The position numbers and the translations under genes were made by a program. From the NCBI RefSeq assembly GCF_013166655.1, contig NZ_JABKCA010000016.1, positions 1 to 64,000 on the forward strand: a stretch of DNA of 64,000 bases. The letters run 5' to 3'. This DNA comes from Lentimicrobium sp. L6 (GTDB taxonomy: Bacteria; Bacteroidota; Bacteroidia; Bacteroidales; UBA12170). The notes under the pieces were generated by a model. That model was not told the DNA's origin. It did not search any database and worked only from the letters and a program-made list of their open reading frames with translations. The number at the start of each line of letters is the position of its first letter. Within the stretch, counting starts at the first letter, position 1. Positions 44,241-52,990 of the stretch are shown in pieces.

Positions 44241-46079
44241 ATGTTTGAAACCTATCTTTATGGAACTTTTAAATCCAATAATGAAATCACAAACGAACTC
44301 AACATTCAAATAGAAAGTGGAAATATTAAAAACCTTGCTTTTTCAAATTTCGAATATATTAATACATCCGACTCCGCTTTGGTGTTTAATGGTATTATTT
44401 ATAATAGAAAAGAATTATTAGATTTTACTGGTTTAAAGCAAGCCACAGACCCCGAAATCCTTTTAGATATTTTCCGAAAGGAATCCTACCAAGGATTTAA
44501 AAGGATAAATGGTAAGTTTTTAATCCTTGTTCAAAGGGATAATGAATTAATTGTGGCTCGAGATAGATACGGCCAAGGACCTATGTTTTTCTATAATAAT
44601 GAGGTTTTTACCAATCAATTTTGGCAGTTAAAAAATTTTAAGGGTTTCGAATACCAACCTAATACAGATGCCTTAGGAAACTACCTCATGTATAGCTATA
44701 TTCCCTCCCCTCTTACTTCTACAGTTGGGGTAAGCAAACTACATGGCGGTGATGTTTTAATAAAAACTCAAAATGGAATAAAAACCGAAAACTTGTTTAC
44801 ATTTGAAGAGTTCACCGAGGAGAGGATGCAAATTGATGAACATGAGGCCTTAGAAGAATATGACAGACTATTCAAACAATCTATAAAAAGAAGAATTGGC
44901 GATCACGAAACTGTGGGAGCATTATTATCTGGTGGGTACGATTCAGGCGGAAATATATGTACTATTCCTGATGTCTTTAAAGGCCCTATAAAATCGTATA
45001 GTATTGGTTTTAAAGACAACCCCTTTTCAGAGCTACCATATGCCAGAATGATGGCGGAAGAAAATGGAGCCCAACATAACGAATACCTTATGGATGGCAG
45101 TGAAATTGAAGACCTCCCCTTTTTAGTTAGAAACTTGGGAGATCCGTTCTCGGAGTCGGGTTGGATGCTCAATAATTCAGCCATGAAATTAGTTCATGAT
45201 AAAAACCTGCCTGTAGTTTTAGGTGGTGATGGTAGCGACCAGTTATTTACTGCTGCACTAAGAGAGATTGCTTATAGGTATAAATTTAAGAAGAAAATGT
45301 TAGCTCCTGCGCAAAAAATATTTGGGGCAATGGCCGAAAACAGCATGTTCGAAAACGACAACCTCCTCTTTAAAGCCCGTTTCCATAATGATAAAATTTT
45401 AAACATCCTAGCTCCTGACCATTTTGGATTTAGAAAATATCAGGTGAAGGAATTAATGGGAACTCATTTTAATCCTCATCCAGCCTTAGATGCTATTCCA
45501 AAAAGTTTTAAAAATTTCGATGAATTATTCAATACCAGAAATTTCTTTGTAGATATTAAACAAAACTCTACTGAAGTCATCTTATTTAAAGCCAGTAGAA
45601 TCTCTCAATTATATGGAGTAAATCTTGCTTTCACCTATATTGACGAAGACATTGTAAAATTTGTAAAAGCATTGCCAAGGCAACTAAAAGCTAAAGGAAA
45701 TGTGGATGATTTAGCTGCTGGAAAAGGAATTAGCAAATATTTACTAAAAGCACTCATTAAGCCCAAATTACCAGAAGCCGTAACCAGCAGAAAGAAACAA
45801 GGCGGATTCTCTCCACTACAGATTTTCTTTAGTGATGATTTAAAAAGAAGAAAAATGTATGAGTTCGTATTAAGAAGCGACATCAGCAAAACCTATCTTA
45901 ATAAAAAGCATCTTCAAAAATTCTTGGAAGCTTATGACAAAAGTCTTAAAGGAGAATATTGGTTTTGGTATAAACAAACCATGGCCAACAGACTTATTAA
46001 CCTACTAGTCCTCAGTATTTGGTGGGAAGTATTTATGAATAATAACTATAAAGAGAAACTATCTGATTATACTGGGTAA
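44241..46079 (+). CDS. Asparagine-synthetase-like amidotransferase without the N-terminal cysteine
   Basis: This 612-residue protein has the AsnB two-domain layout: an Ntn-hydrolase-like N-terminal half (1-200, with NGIIYNRKELLD and ARDRYGQGPMFF) and an ATP-pyrophosphatase synthetase half. The PP-loop is LLSGGYDSGG near residue 230, and VVLGGDGSDQLF follows near 325. The N-terminus reads MFETYLYG, whereas active AsnB enzymes begin MCG with Cys2 as the glutaminase nucleophile. It therefore probably cannot use glutamine and would need ammonia or another nitrogen donor, or makes a different product. Relatives sit in surface-polysaccharide loci, and its divergent neighbour is a GT2 enzyme. A role in amidating a sugar is one possibility (inference). 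Confidence 0.85.
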   Translation: MFETYLYGTFKSNNEITNELNIQIESGNIKNLAFSNFEYINTSDSALVFNGIIYNRKELLDFTGLKQATDPEILLDIFRKESYQGFKRINGKFLILVQRDNELIVARDRYGQGPMFFYNNEVFTNQFWQLKNFKGFEYQPNTDALGNYLMYSYIPSPLTSTVGVSKLHGGDVLIKTQNGIKTENLFTFEEFTEERMQIDEHEALEEYDRLFKQSIKRRIGDHETVGALLSGGYDSGGNICTIPDVFKGPIKSYSIGFKDNPFSELPYARMMAEENGAQHNEYLMDGSEIEDLPFLVRNLGDPFSESGWMLNNSAMKLVHDKNLPVVLGGDGSDQLFTAALREIAYRYKFKKKMLAPAQKIFGAMAENSMFENDNLLFKARFHNDKILNILAPDHFGFRKYQVKELMGTHFNPHPALDAIPKSFKNFDELFNTRNFFVDIKQNSTEVILFKASRISQLYGVNLAFTYIDEDIVKFVKALPRQLKAKGNVDDLAAGKGISKYLLKALIKPKLPEAVTSRKKQGGFSPLQIFFSDDLKRRKMYEFVLRSDISKTYLNKKHLQKFLEAYDKSLKGEYWFWYKQTMANRLINLLVLSIWWEVFMNNNYKEKLSDYTG

Positions 46080-46193
46080 GAGCTCAATTTATTAACAATC
46101 TTCGGAGAATAATTATTCGTAAAGACTAATCAGAGCGGTAAAAGATAATGTACTTTTACCATCAGATTCTTTGCCTCAAGAAATGAAGACTAT

Positions 46194-46919
46194 ATGAAGG
46201 AAATTGAAGTAGTATTAAGTATGCCCCTTTTTCATCACCGATTGGTGAGGAAGAACAGTATAGCTGTCGTTATTGATATACTTCGTTCTACCACTTCTAT
46301 TATAGCCGCATTAGATCATGGCGTTAAAAGTATTATTCCCGTGAGCTCAAAAGCCGAAGCAGAAGTCATGAAACATGAAGGATATTTATTAGCCGGTGAA
46401 GAAGATGGACGAAAATTTGATTTTGCTGATTTTGGAAATTCTGCTGATGAATTCTGGAGGGATGACATTATCGGAAAGGAGATTGTCTACAGTACGGGAA
46501 ATGGAACTAAAGCATTTCGCCTTACAAGAGAAGAATCTGACAAAGTTGTTATCGGTGGTTTCCCGAATTTAAGTGTATTATCTAAATTCCTAGTTGAACA
46601 AAACAAAAACGTCGTACTTGTGTGTGCAGGTGAAAAGAATATGATGGCACTAGAAGATCAACTTTTTGCAGGAGCTTTGGGAGAAAAATTAATGGAATCT
46701 GGGCAGTTTGATCATTCTTGTGACAGTTTAATATCAAGTATGAGTGTTTGGAATGAAGCCAAAAATGACTTATTCAGCTATATTAAAAAGCTCAACCAAC
46801 TCAAGAACAATCCAAATTTAATCAATCAAAAAGTCATGGACTATACATTTACTCTAGACTCTTCTCAATCTATACCTACCCTACATTTCAATCACATCAC
46901 TGCCATCTCCTATAAATAG
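46194..46919 (+). CDS. comB: ComB-family 2-phosphosulfolactate phosphatase
   Basis: This 241-residue protein resembles ComB, the Mg-dependent enzyme that dephosphorylates 2-phosphosulfolactate in coenzyme M synthesis. Visible features are VVIDILRSTTSIIAAL near the N-terminus, LLAGEEDGRKFDFADFGNS, VYSTGNGTKAF and LVCAGEKNMMALEDQLFAGAL. ComB homologues occur in many bacteria that do not make coenzyme M, and there the substrate is unsettled; sulfolactate or another phosphoester is possible. No comA or comC is in view. The only organosulfur-type gene in the window is the distant TauE-like permease. A -7-like TACTTTTA lies at 46151-46158. Confidence 0.88.
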   Translation: MKEIEVVLSMPLFHHRLVRKNSIAVVIDILRSTTSIIAALDHGVKSIIPVSSKAEAEVMKHEGYLLAGEEDGRKFDFADFGNSADEFWRDDIIGKEIVYSTGNGTKAFRLTREESDKVVIGGFPNLSVLSKFLVEQNKNVVLVCAGEKNMMALEDQLFAGALGEKLMESGQFDHSCDSLISSMSVWNEAKNDLFSYIKKLNQLKNNPNLINQKVMDYTFTLDSSQSIPTLHFNHITAISYK

Positions 46920-46981
46920 AAGTCGATTCACTTCATTTTCTCTTATGAATAAAGCATAGTCATAACCTAGCATAAATATAG

Positions 46982-46989
46982 TATTTTTG
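46982..46989 (+). promoter_or_regulatory. Candidate -7 element TATTTTTG
   Basis: A perfect TAnnTTTG 37 bases before the peptidase gene start, without a well-placed TTG. It may drive the peptidase-helicase pair. Confidence 0.4.
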
Positions 46990-47026
46990 CAAAAATGATT
47001 ACTAAACAAAATACATTTTCATATAA

Positions 47027-48982
47027 ATGATTATCGATAATTTTAAGATACAAACTGAACAATTTGCAGACATTAGAATCCTCAGATACCAAGTACCAGG
47101 TTTCGAAAATTTAACTCTAAATAAAAAACTACTCATCTATTATTTATCTCAAGCTGCTCTTTGGGGACGAGACCTTATTTGGGATCAGAATTTCAAACAC
47201 AACATAAAAATTCGAAAAACTTTGGAGCATATCATTTCAACTTATAAAGGTGATAAAAGCTCTAATCAGTTTCAAGAATTTGAAGACTATGCAAAAAAGG
47301 TATTTTTCTCCAATGGAATTCATCATCATTATTCTATGGACAAATTCTTTCCACTTTGTGATAGAGCTTATTTCGAGTCTTTAATTGAGAACTCCAATAA
47401 AGAAGGATTCCCTATAAACATGAATCAGTCTTTACAGCAGTTCAGCTATGATATTACAAATATTATATATGATAAATTAGAATTTCAAAAAAGGGTGAGT
47501 TTGGATACTTCTGGTGATTTAGTAGAAGATAGTGCTTGTCACTACTACGATAACGTAAATCAAGCAGAGGCCGAATCTTTTTATTCTAAACTACAAAAAG
47601 GTAATTCAAAATTATCATGGGGTATAAACTCTACTTTGATTAAAAAGGACGGACAAGTAAAAGAAGAAGTCTGGAAGTTGGGTGGTAAATATTCTGATGT
47701 TATTGAGAAAATGATTTTTTGGCTAAAAAAAGCGGTTTCTTTAGGCGAAAACGAAGAACAAAAGCAAGCTCTTGATAAATTAATCCAGTATTATGAAACT
47801 GGAGACCTTCAAACTTTTGATGATTATTGTATTCTTTGGCTAAAAGACATCAACTCCACTGTAGATATCATTCATGGGTTTATTGAAGTATATGGCGACC
47901 CTTTAGGAAAAAAAGCCAGCTACGAATCACTTATTTCCATTATTGACGAGGAGGCTTCTAAAAGAGCAAAAACCATAAGCGATAATGCCAGTTGGTTTGA
48001 GCACAACAGTAGTACAGACCAAGCCTTCAAGAAAAAAGAAGTAAAAGGAGTAAATGCAAGAGCTGTACATGTTGTGATGGAAGCTGGTGACTGCTCCCCT
48101 GCTACTCCCATTGGAATCAACCTCCCCAATGCAGATTGGATAAGAGCAGAATACGGTTCTAAATCGGTTACCATCTCCAATATTATAGATGCTTATGACG
48201 AAGCTTCAAAAGGGAATGGTAGTATCAATGAATTTGCTTTCAATGAGAAAGAAATTGAAATCCATAATAAATATAGTGGCATTGCCTCCAAGCTTCATGT
48301 TGACTTACACGAAATTGTAGGCCATGGAAGCGGGAAATTGGCTGAGGGAGTTTCAGATCCTTCTGAGACTTTAAAAAGCTATGCTTCAACAATAGAAGAA
48401 GCAAGAGCCGATTTGGTAGCACTATATTTTGCATTGGACGAACAATTAATAAAATGGGGCTTAATGCCAAGTATTGAAGTAGGCTATTGTGAATACAATA
48501 GTTATATACGTGGAGGCCTAATGACACAGTTGGTTAGAGTAGAAGAAGGTAAAGTTATTGAGGAGTCTCATATGAGAAATCGTCAACTCATTGCCAAATG
48601 GGCATTTGAGCAAGGAAAAGATAAAAAGATTGTAGAGAAGGTCCAAAAAAATAATAAAACCTATTTTGTGATAAATGATTATCTTGGCCTTCAGAAAATC
48701 TTTGGACAACTCCTAAAAGAAGTCCAGAGGATAAAGTCAGAAGGAGATTATGAAGCTGCACAAAACCTAGTGGAAAACTATGGTGTAAAAGTTGATACAG
48801 TGATTCATAAAGAAGTGTTACACCGCTGGGAGAAACTAAAAATTGCACCCTATGCAGGTTTCATCAATCCTCAATATGATTTATTAGAAAAAGATGGAAA
48901 AATAGAGGATGTTATTATTAGATACCCTGACAATTTCACCAAACAAATGCTATATTACGGGCAAAACTATAGCGCCCTTTAA
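47027..48982 (+). CDS. Family M49 peptidase (dipeptidyl-peptidase III-like)
   Basis: This 651-residue zinc metallopeptidase should remove N-terminal dipeptides from oligopeptides. The zinc motif is HEIVGH at 428-433, the six-residue HExxxH form peculiar to M49, and the second motif is EEARAD at 457-462 in place of the usual EECRAE. AGDCSPATPIG and NLPNADWIR are also typical of bacterial members. No signal peptide or lipobox is seen, so a cytosolic role in peptide recycling is likely; several Bacteroidota paralogues are secreted. The helicase gene starts nine bases after its stop, implying one transcript. Confidence 0.9.
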   Translation: MIIDNFKIQTEQFADIRILRYQVPGFENLTLNKKLLIYYLSQAALWGRDLIWDQNFKHNIKIRKTLEHIISTYKGDKSSNQFQEFEDYAKKVFFSNGIHHHYSMDKFFPLCDRAYFESLIENSNKEGFPINMNQSLQQFSYDITNIIYDKLEFQKRVSLDTSGDLVEDSACHYYDNVNQAEAESFYSKLQKGNSKLSWGINSTLIKKDGQVKEEVWKLGGKYSDVIEKMIFWLKKAVSLGENEEQKQALDKLIQYYETGDLQTFDDYCILWLKDINSTVDIIHGFIEVYGDPLGKKASYESLISIIDEEASKRAKTISDNASWFEHNSSTDQAFKKKEVKGVNARAVHVVMEAGDCSPATPIGINLPNADWIRAEYGSKSVTISNIIDAYDEASKGNGSINEFAFNEKEIEIHNKYSGIASKLHVDLHEIVGHGSGKLAEGVSDPSETLKSYASTIEEARADLVALYFALDEQLIKWGLMPSIEVGYCEYNSYIRGGLMTQLVRVEEGKVIEESHMRNRQLIAKWAFEQGKDKKIVEKVQKNNKTYFVINDYLGLQKIFGQLLKEVQRIKSEGDYEAAQNLVENYGVKVDTVIHKEVLHRWEKLKIAPYAGFINPQYDLLEKDGKIEDVIIRYPDNFTKQMLYYGQNYSAL

Positions 48983-48991
48983 AAGAAAAAT

Positions 48992-50233
48992 ATGTTCAAA
49001 GATTTAAAACTATCTGGTGATATTCTCGATGCAATAGATGCAATGGGTTATAAAGACGCCACTCCAATTCAGGAACAAAGCATCCCCATTATTCTAGAAG
49101 GTTCTGACCTGATGGCATTTGCTCAAACAGGAACAGGAAAAACAGCTGCTTTTCTACTTCCCATGGTGGACATCCTCCTGGATTATGCCGATGAAGCCTA
49201 TACTAAAGCCCTCATCATTGCACCAACTCGTGAACTTGCTGGACAAATAGACCAGCAGTTACAAGGTATGGCCTATTACACTCCAATTGATTCTTTAGCT
49301 ATATATGGAGGAGGCGACGGAAAAGATTTTAGCCAAGAAAAAAAGGCATTAGAGAGAGGGGCCAGCATTATTATTGCCACTCCTGGAAGATTCCTAAGCC
49401 ACTTAAAAATGGGATACGTAGATTTGTCAAAATTAGAATTTCTAGTTCTTGATGAAGCAGATAAAATGTTAGATATGGGATTCCTTCCTGATATCCTAGA
49501 GATTAAAAAACAGTTATCTGGTAAACAGCAAAACCTATTGTTTTCAGCTACAATGAATCCCAAAATTAGAACCCTGGCCAAATCTCTTTTAAACAATCCC
49601 AAAGAGATTAACATCGCCATGTCCAAACCTGCTGAAGGAGTTATCCAAGCAGCATATCTAGTCCATGATTCTGAAAAAATCAGACTCCTTAAACATTTGC
49701 TCAAAGATAAAACGGAGCAAAAGATGATTGTGTTTGCTGGAAGTAAAATTACAGTAGACAATATTGCAAAAAACCTAAAAGATTTAAAACTTGGAGTACA
49801 AGCCTTTCACAGTGGATTTGATCAAAAAGATCGTGAAGAAATCATGCTCAATTTTAGAAGTGGAAAAACCAAAGTCCTCATTGCTACGGATATTGTAAGT
49901 AGGGGAATTGATGTTGATGATATTGACCTGATATTAAATTTTGAGTCCCCTAGCGATGCTGAAGATTATGTGCATAGAGTGGGACGAACCGCCAGAGCAA
50001 AAAGGTCTGGTTTAGCCATCAGCTTGATCAACTCTGATGATGTTTACAAATTTCAACAAATAGAAAAACTCATCGATAGAGTTATTCATAAGATACCATT
50101 ACCAGCAGATTTTCCAGCAGGGCCTGAATACACATCAAAAGGAGGAGGCCGGAAATTTTCACCCAAAGGTAAATTCAATAAGAAACCTGGAAACAAAAAA
50201 TTCAATAAGAAGCCTAATATTAAAAAAGATTAA
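48992..50233 (+). CDS. DEAD-box RNA helicase
   Basis: This 413-residue ATP-dependent RNA helicase has all core motifs: Q motif (TPIQEQSIP), I AQTGTGKT, Ia PTRELA, II DEAD, III SAT, then VFAGSK, TDIVSRGIDV and VI HRVGRTARA. A short basic tail (about 390-413, rich in K, G and F repeats such as KKPGNKKFNKKP) probably binds RNA. The size and tail fit the RhlE/CshA-like group used in ribosome assembly, mRNA decay and cold adaptation, but the subgroup cannot be fixed. Confidence 0.95.
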   Translation: MFKDLKLSGDILDAIDAMGYKDATPIQEQSIPIILEGSDLMAFAQTGTGKTAAFLLPMVDILLDYADEAYTKALIIAPTRELAGQIDQQLQGMAYYTPIDSLAIYGGGDGKDFSQEKKALERGASIIIATPGRFLSHLKMGYVDLSKLEFLVLDEADKMLDMGFLPDILEIKKQLSGKQQNLLFSATMNPKIRTLAKSLLNNPKEINIAMSKPAEGVIQAAYLVHDSEKIRLLKHLLKDKTEQKMIVFAGSKITVDNIAKNLKDLKLGVQAFHSGFDQKDREEIMLNFRSGKTKVLIATDIVSRGIDVDDIDLILNFESPSDAEDYVHRVGRTARAKRSGLAISLINSDDVYKFQQIEKLIDRVIHKIPLPADFPAGPEYTSKGGGRKFSPKGKFNKKPGNKKFNKKPNIKKD

Positions 50234-50333
50234 AGAAATTTAAATGACCTAAAAGCTTAACAAATTTTAAGTCCAAAAATTTTTATTTCATCTTTGAAAA
50301 AAGCACATTTGCATAAAATTAATCTAAAACCAC

Positions 50334-51887
50334 ATGAGTTTATTATTCTTTGTTCTGAGTATTCCAGTTTTGCTAACTATTCCAGCAGCTTTTGCATATC
50401 CTTTATTTGAGAAAGCAGGAATACCAGGTTGGAAAGCACTGATCCCCTTTTATAATTTCTTTATTTGGGTAAAGTTAGTTGAGAAATCTTATTGGTGGTA
50501 CCTATGGTTGATCATACCATTTATCAATGTATTCACATTCATGCTATTATGCATTGAACTCATTAAAGGATTTGAGAAAAACAAACCATTAGATCAGGTT
50601 TTAGTAGCCCTGTTCCCTTTTGTATATATGCCCTGGCTAGGAACTAAAAATGAACTAAAATGGATTGCCCCAGAAGATCGTCCTAAGATTAAAAAGTCTA
50701 CTATTAGAGAATGGACAGATGCCATTGTTTTTGCAGTTATCGCAGCAAGTATCATCAGAATATTCCTTATGGAAGCCTATACAATACCTACTTCTTCTAT
50801 GGAAAAAAGCTTATTGGTTGGAGATTATCTATTTGTAAGCAAAATGGCTTTCGGGCCAAAATCCCCACAAACTCCAATTGCTTTTCCGTTTGTTCACCAC
50901 ACGCTCCCAATGACCAAAATCACCAAGTCCTATGTTGAATGGTTGGAACTGCCTTATCACAGATATCCAGGATTTGATGTGGTAAAAAATAATGATGTAG
51001 TGGTTTTCAATTATCCAAGTGGTGATACTGTGGTTCTAGAAAGACAAAACGAAGATTACTATCAAATAGTTAGAGATAAAGAACTTGAATTAGCAGAAAG
51101 ATATGGCGACAAATACAAACCAGGAATGGGAAGAAAAGCCATCTGGAAAGCTTATCACGTTACAGATAGACCCGTTGATAAAAGAGAGAATTATATCAAA
51201 CGCTGTGTAGCCATTGCGGGTGATGTTATCGAAATAAAAGACCGCCAATTATTTGTAAATGGTGAAATGGCTGATAATCCAGAGAATATGCAATTCATGT
51301 ATGATGTTTACACAAATGGAACTGGTTTTAACAAAAAAACCATTGACAAATTAGACATTACAGAAGGTGGAAGAATGAATAATAGTCATTATGTATTGCC
51401 ATTGAGTGAGGATAAATTAAAAGTCTTAGAGAAATATCCAAATGTAAAGAAGATTACTCCAAGAATTCAAGCAAAAGGAGAAATCTACTCCCCTATTTTC
51501 CCACACGACACTAAGAACTTCCAATGGAACCAAGATAACTTTGGTCCATTAACCATTCCTAAAGCAGGAGAAAATATAAATATAAGCCTCAACAATATTG
51601 CACTTTACAAAAAAATCATCATGAAGTATGAGGATAATGATTTTGAAATAAAAGGTGATAAAATCTATATTAATGGAGAATTGGCTACAACATATACTTT
51701 TAAACAAGATTATTATTGGATGATGGGCGACAACCGCCACAATTCAGCAGATTCAAGATACTGGGGATTTGTTCCTGAGGATCATGTAGTGGGCAAAGCA
51801 GTATTTGTTTGGTTATCATTAGACCCCAACAAAAGTTTAAGTGATGGCAAAATTAGATGGAATAAAATATTTAGAACAATAAAATAA
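50334..51887 (+). CDS. lepB: Signal peptidase I, long form
   Basis: This 517-residue inner-membrane serine protease removes signal peptides from exported proteins. An N-terminal part with three or four hydrophobic helices (1-105, DUF5684-like, for example FEKAGIPGWKALIPFYNFF) precedes the catalytic domain. The nucleophile is S155 in IPTSSMEKSL and the general base is K289 in YIKRCVAIAGD. The C-terminal box is MMGDNRHNSADSRYWGFVP. It is much longer than the E. coli enzyme (about 324), because of the membrane prefix and an insert between the Ser and Lys boxes plus another (about 310-430) before the GDNR box. ppiB follows after eight bases. Confidence 0.95.
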   Translation: MSLLFFVLSIPVLLTIPAAFAYPLFEKAGIPGWKALIPFYNFFIWVKLVEKSYWWYLWLIIPFINVFTFMLLCIELIKGFEKNKPLDQVLVALFPFVYMPWLGTKNELKWIAPEDRPKIKKSTIREWTDAIVFAVIAASIIRIFLMEAYTIPTSSMEKSLLVGDYLFVSKMAFGPKSPQTPIAFPFVHHTLPMTKITKSYVEWLELPYHRYPGFDVVKNNDVVVFNYPSGDTVVLERQNEDYYQIVRDKELELAERYGDKYKPGMGRKAIWKAYHVTDRPVDKRENYIKRCVAIAGDVIEIKDRQLFVNGEMADNPENMQFMYDVYTNGTGFNKKTIDKLDITEGGRMNNSHYVLPLSEDKLKVLEKYPNVKKITPRIQAKGEIYSPIFPHDTKNFQWNQDNFGPLTIPKAGENINISLNNIALYKKIIMKYEDNDFEIKGDKIYINGELATTYTFKQDYYWMMGDNRHNSADSRYWGFVPEDHVVGKAVFVWLSLDPNKSLSDGKIRWNKIFRTIK

Positions 51888-51895
51888 TCATAGAA

Positions 51896-52330
51896 ATGGC
51901 AACAGCAGAAATTAAAACCAAACATGGTGTTATGAAGGTGGAGTTTTACGAAAACGATGCCCCAAAAACTGTAGAAAATTTTATCAAATTAGCTAAAGAT
52001 GGCTATTATAACGGATTAACCTTCCATAGAGTCATTCCTGATTTCGTAGTTCAAGGCGGATGCCCTGATGGAACAGGAATGGGTGGACCTGGTTACACAA
52101 TCAATTGTGAATTAAGTGGAGAAAACCAACGTCACGATCGTGGTGTATTAAGTATGGCTCACGCAGGAAGAAATACTGGTGGATCTCAGTTTTTCATTTG
52201 CCACAGCCGTGAAAACACTGCTCATTTAGATCGAAACCATACTTGCTTTGGAAAAGTAATTGAAAACGTTGATATCGTTGATCAAATTCAAGCTGGTGAT
52301 AAAATGGAAGAAGTTATAATTATCGACTAA
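51896..52330 (+). CDS. ppiB: Cyclophilin-type peptidyl-prolyl isomerase
   Basis: This 144-residue protein catalyses cis-trans isomerisation of X-Pro bonds. The cyclophilin core is complete and compact: FHRVIPDFVVQGGCPDGTG with the catalytic Arg, LSMAHAGRNTGGSQFFICH, and HLDRNHTCFGKV. No signal peptide, so cytosolic. It is the second gene after lepB, eight bases away, and a hairpin terminator follows, so the pair forms a transcript devoted to export and folding. Confidence 0.96.
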   Translation: MATAEIKTKHGVMKVEFYENDAPKTVENFIKLAKDGYYNGLTFHRVIPDFVVQGGCPDGTGMGGPGYTINCELSGENQRHDRGVLSMAHAGRNTGGSQFFICHSRENTAHLDRNHTCFGKVIENVDIVDQIQAGDKMEEVIIID

Positions 52331-52990
52331 CCATACATTTTTACAATACAAGAAAGCCTTATTTCATCATATGATTTAAGGCTTTTTTATGTTTATATCA
52401 TCCATATATTTACATGATGGCTATAAATCAGATTTATCAAAAAACCAACCCTAAGTATAATCCCCTACAAAGCCTACAAACATTAGCCCTACATAACAAC
52501 AGTAACCTTCAGAAAAACACCTAATAATTATTAATCTCAGCCCATTTATAGTTTTTCAATAGGAACCTAATTATTCTTCTATTGGCCACTAAATATCTCC
52601 TTTCTATTAATACCTTGGAATTCCATGATACCAACACAAAAACAAAAGACATGCAAAATTATCTGCAAACAACTGCCTTCACTGATGTTTAGAGATTCAT
52701 AAACCATTCTTAATCTAATTTTTACACTTCGACTGGGTGAATCCGAAAAATAACAATCCAATCCCAATATGGAGCATTAATGGCTGATCAATTAAATTAA
52801 ATAAGCAATAAACAATTTCCACCTCAAGCTAAACGGCATGTTACTACATATGTAAATATCCTAATTTTTGTTTCTGAATATCCAATAAAGCATGCCATTC
52901 GTGAAAATCACTTAGAAACATTCATAAAATAGAACTTAACTATTATCTAAATTTGAAGTACACAGATTTTAATAATTTAAAAATATTTCT
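52331..52990. other. Long intergenic region without a recognised gene
   Basis: About 660 AT-rich bases. The first 60 hold the ppiB terminator. Near the end, TAAATTTG at 52948-52955 is a perfect -7 box for the next gene, 36 bases before its ATG, without a clear TTG. Between these I see no ORF with coding character, tRNA, inverted-repeat pair or insertion-sequence remnant. Confidence 0.5.
52353..52389 (+). terminator. Hairpin terminator after ppiB
   Basis: AAAGCCTTA paired with TTAAGGCTTT across a 14-base loop, ending in a T run, 22 bases after the stop. Confidence 0.75.

Noticed and set aside
49276-49761. Minus-strand ORF of 161 codons inside the DEAD-box helicase gene
   Set aside because: It is the reverse of conserved helicase motifs and shows no independent domain.
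52579-52767. Small minus-strand ORF of 62 codons in the long gap
   Set aside because: Composition and residues (many Cys, mixed hydrophobics) do not look coding, and no start context or promoter is seen.
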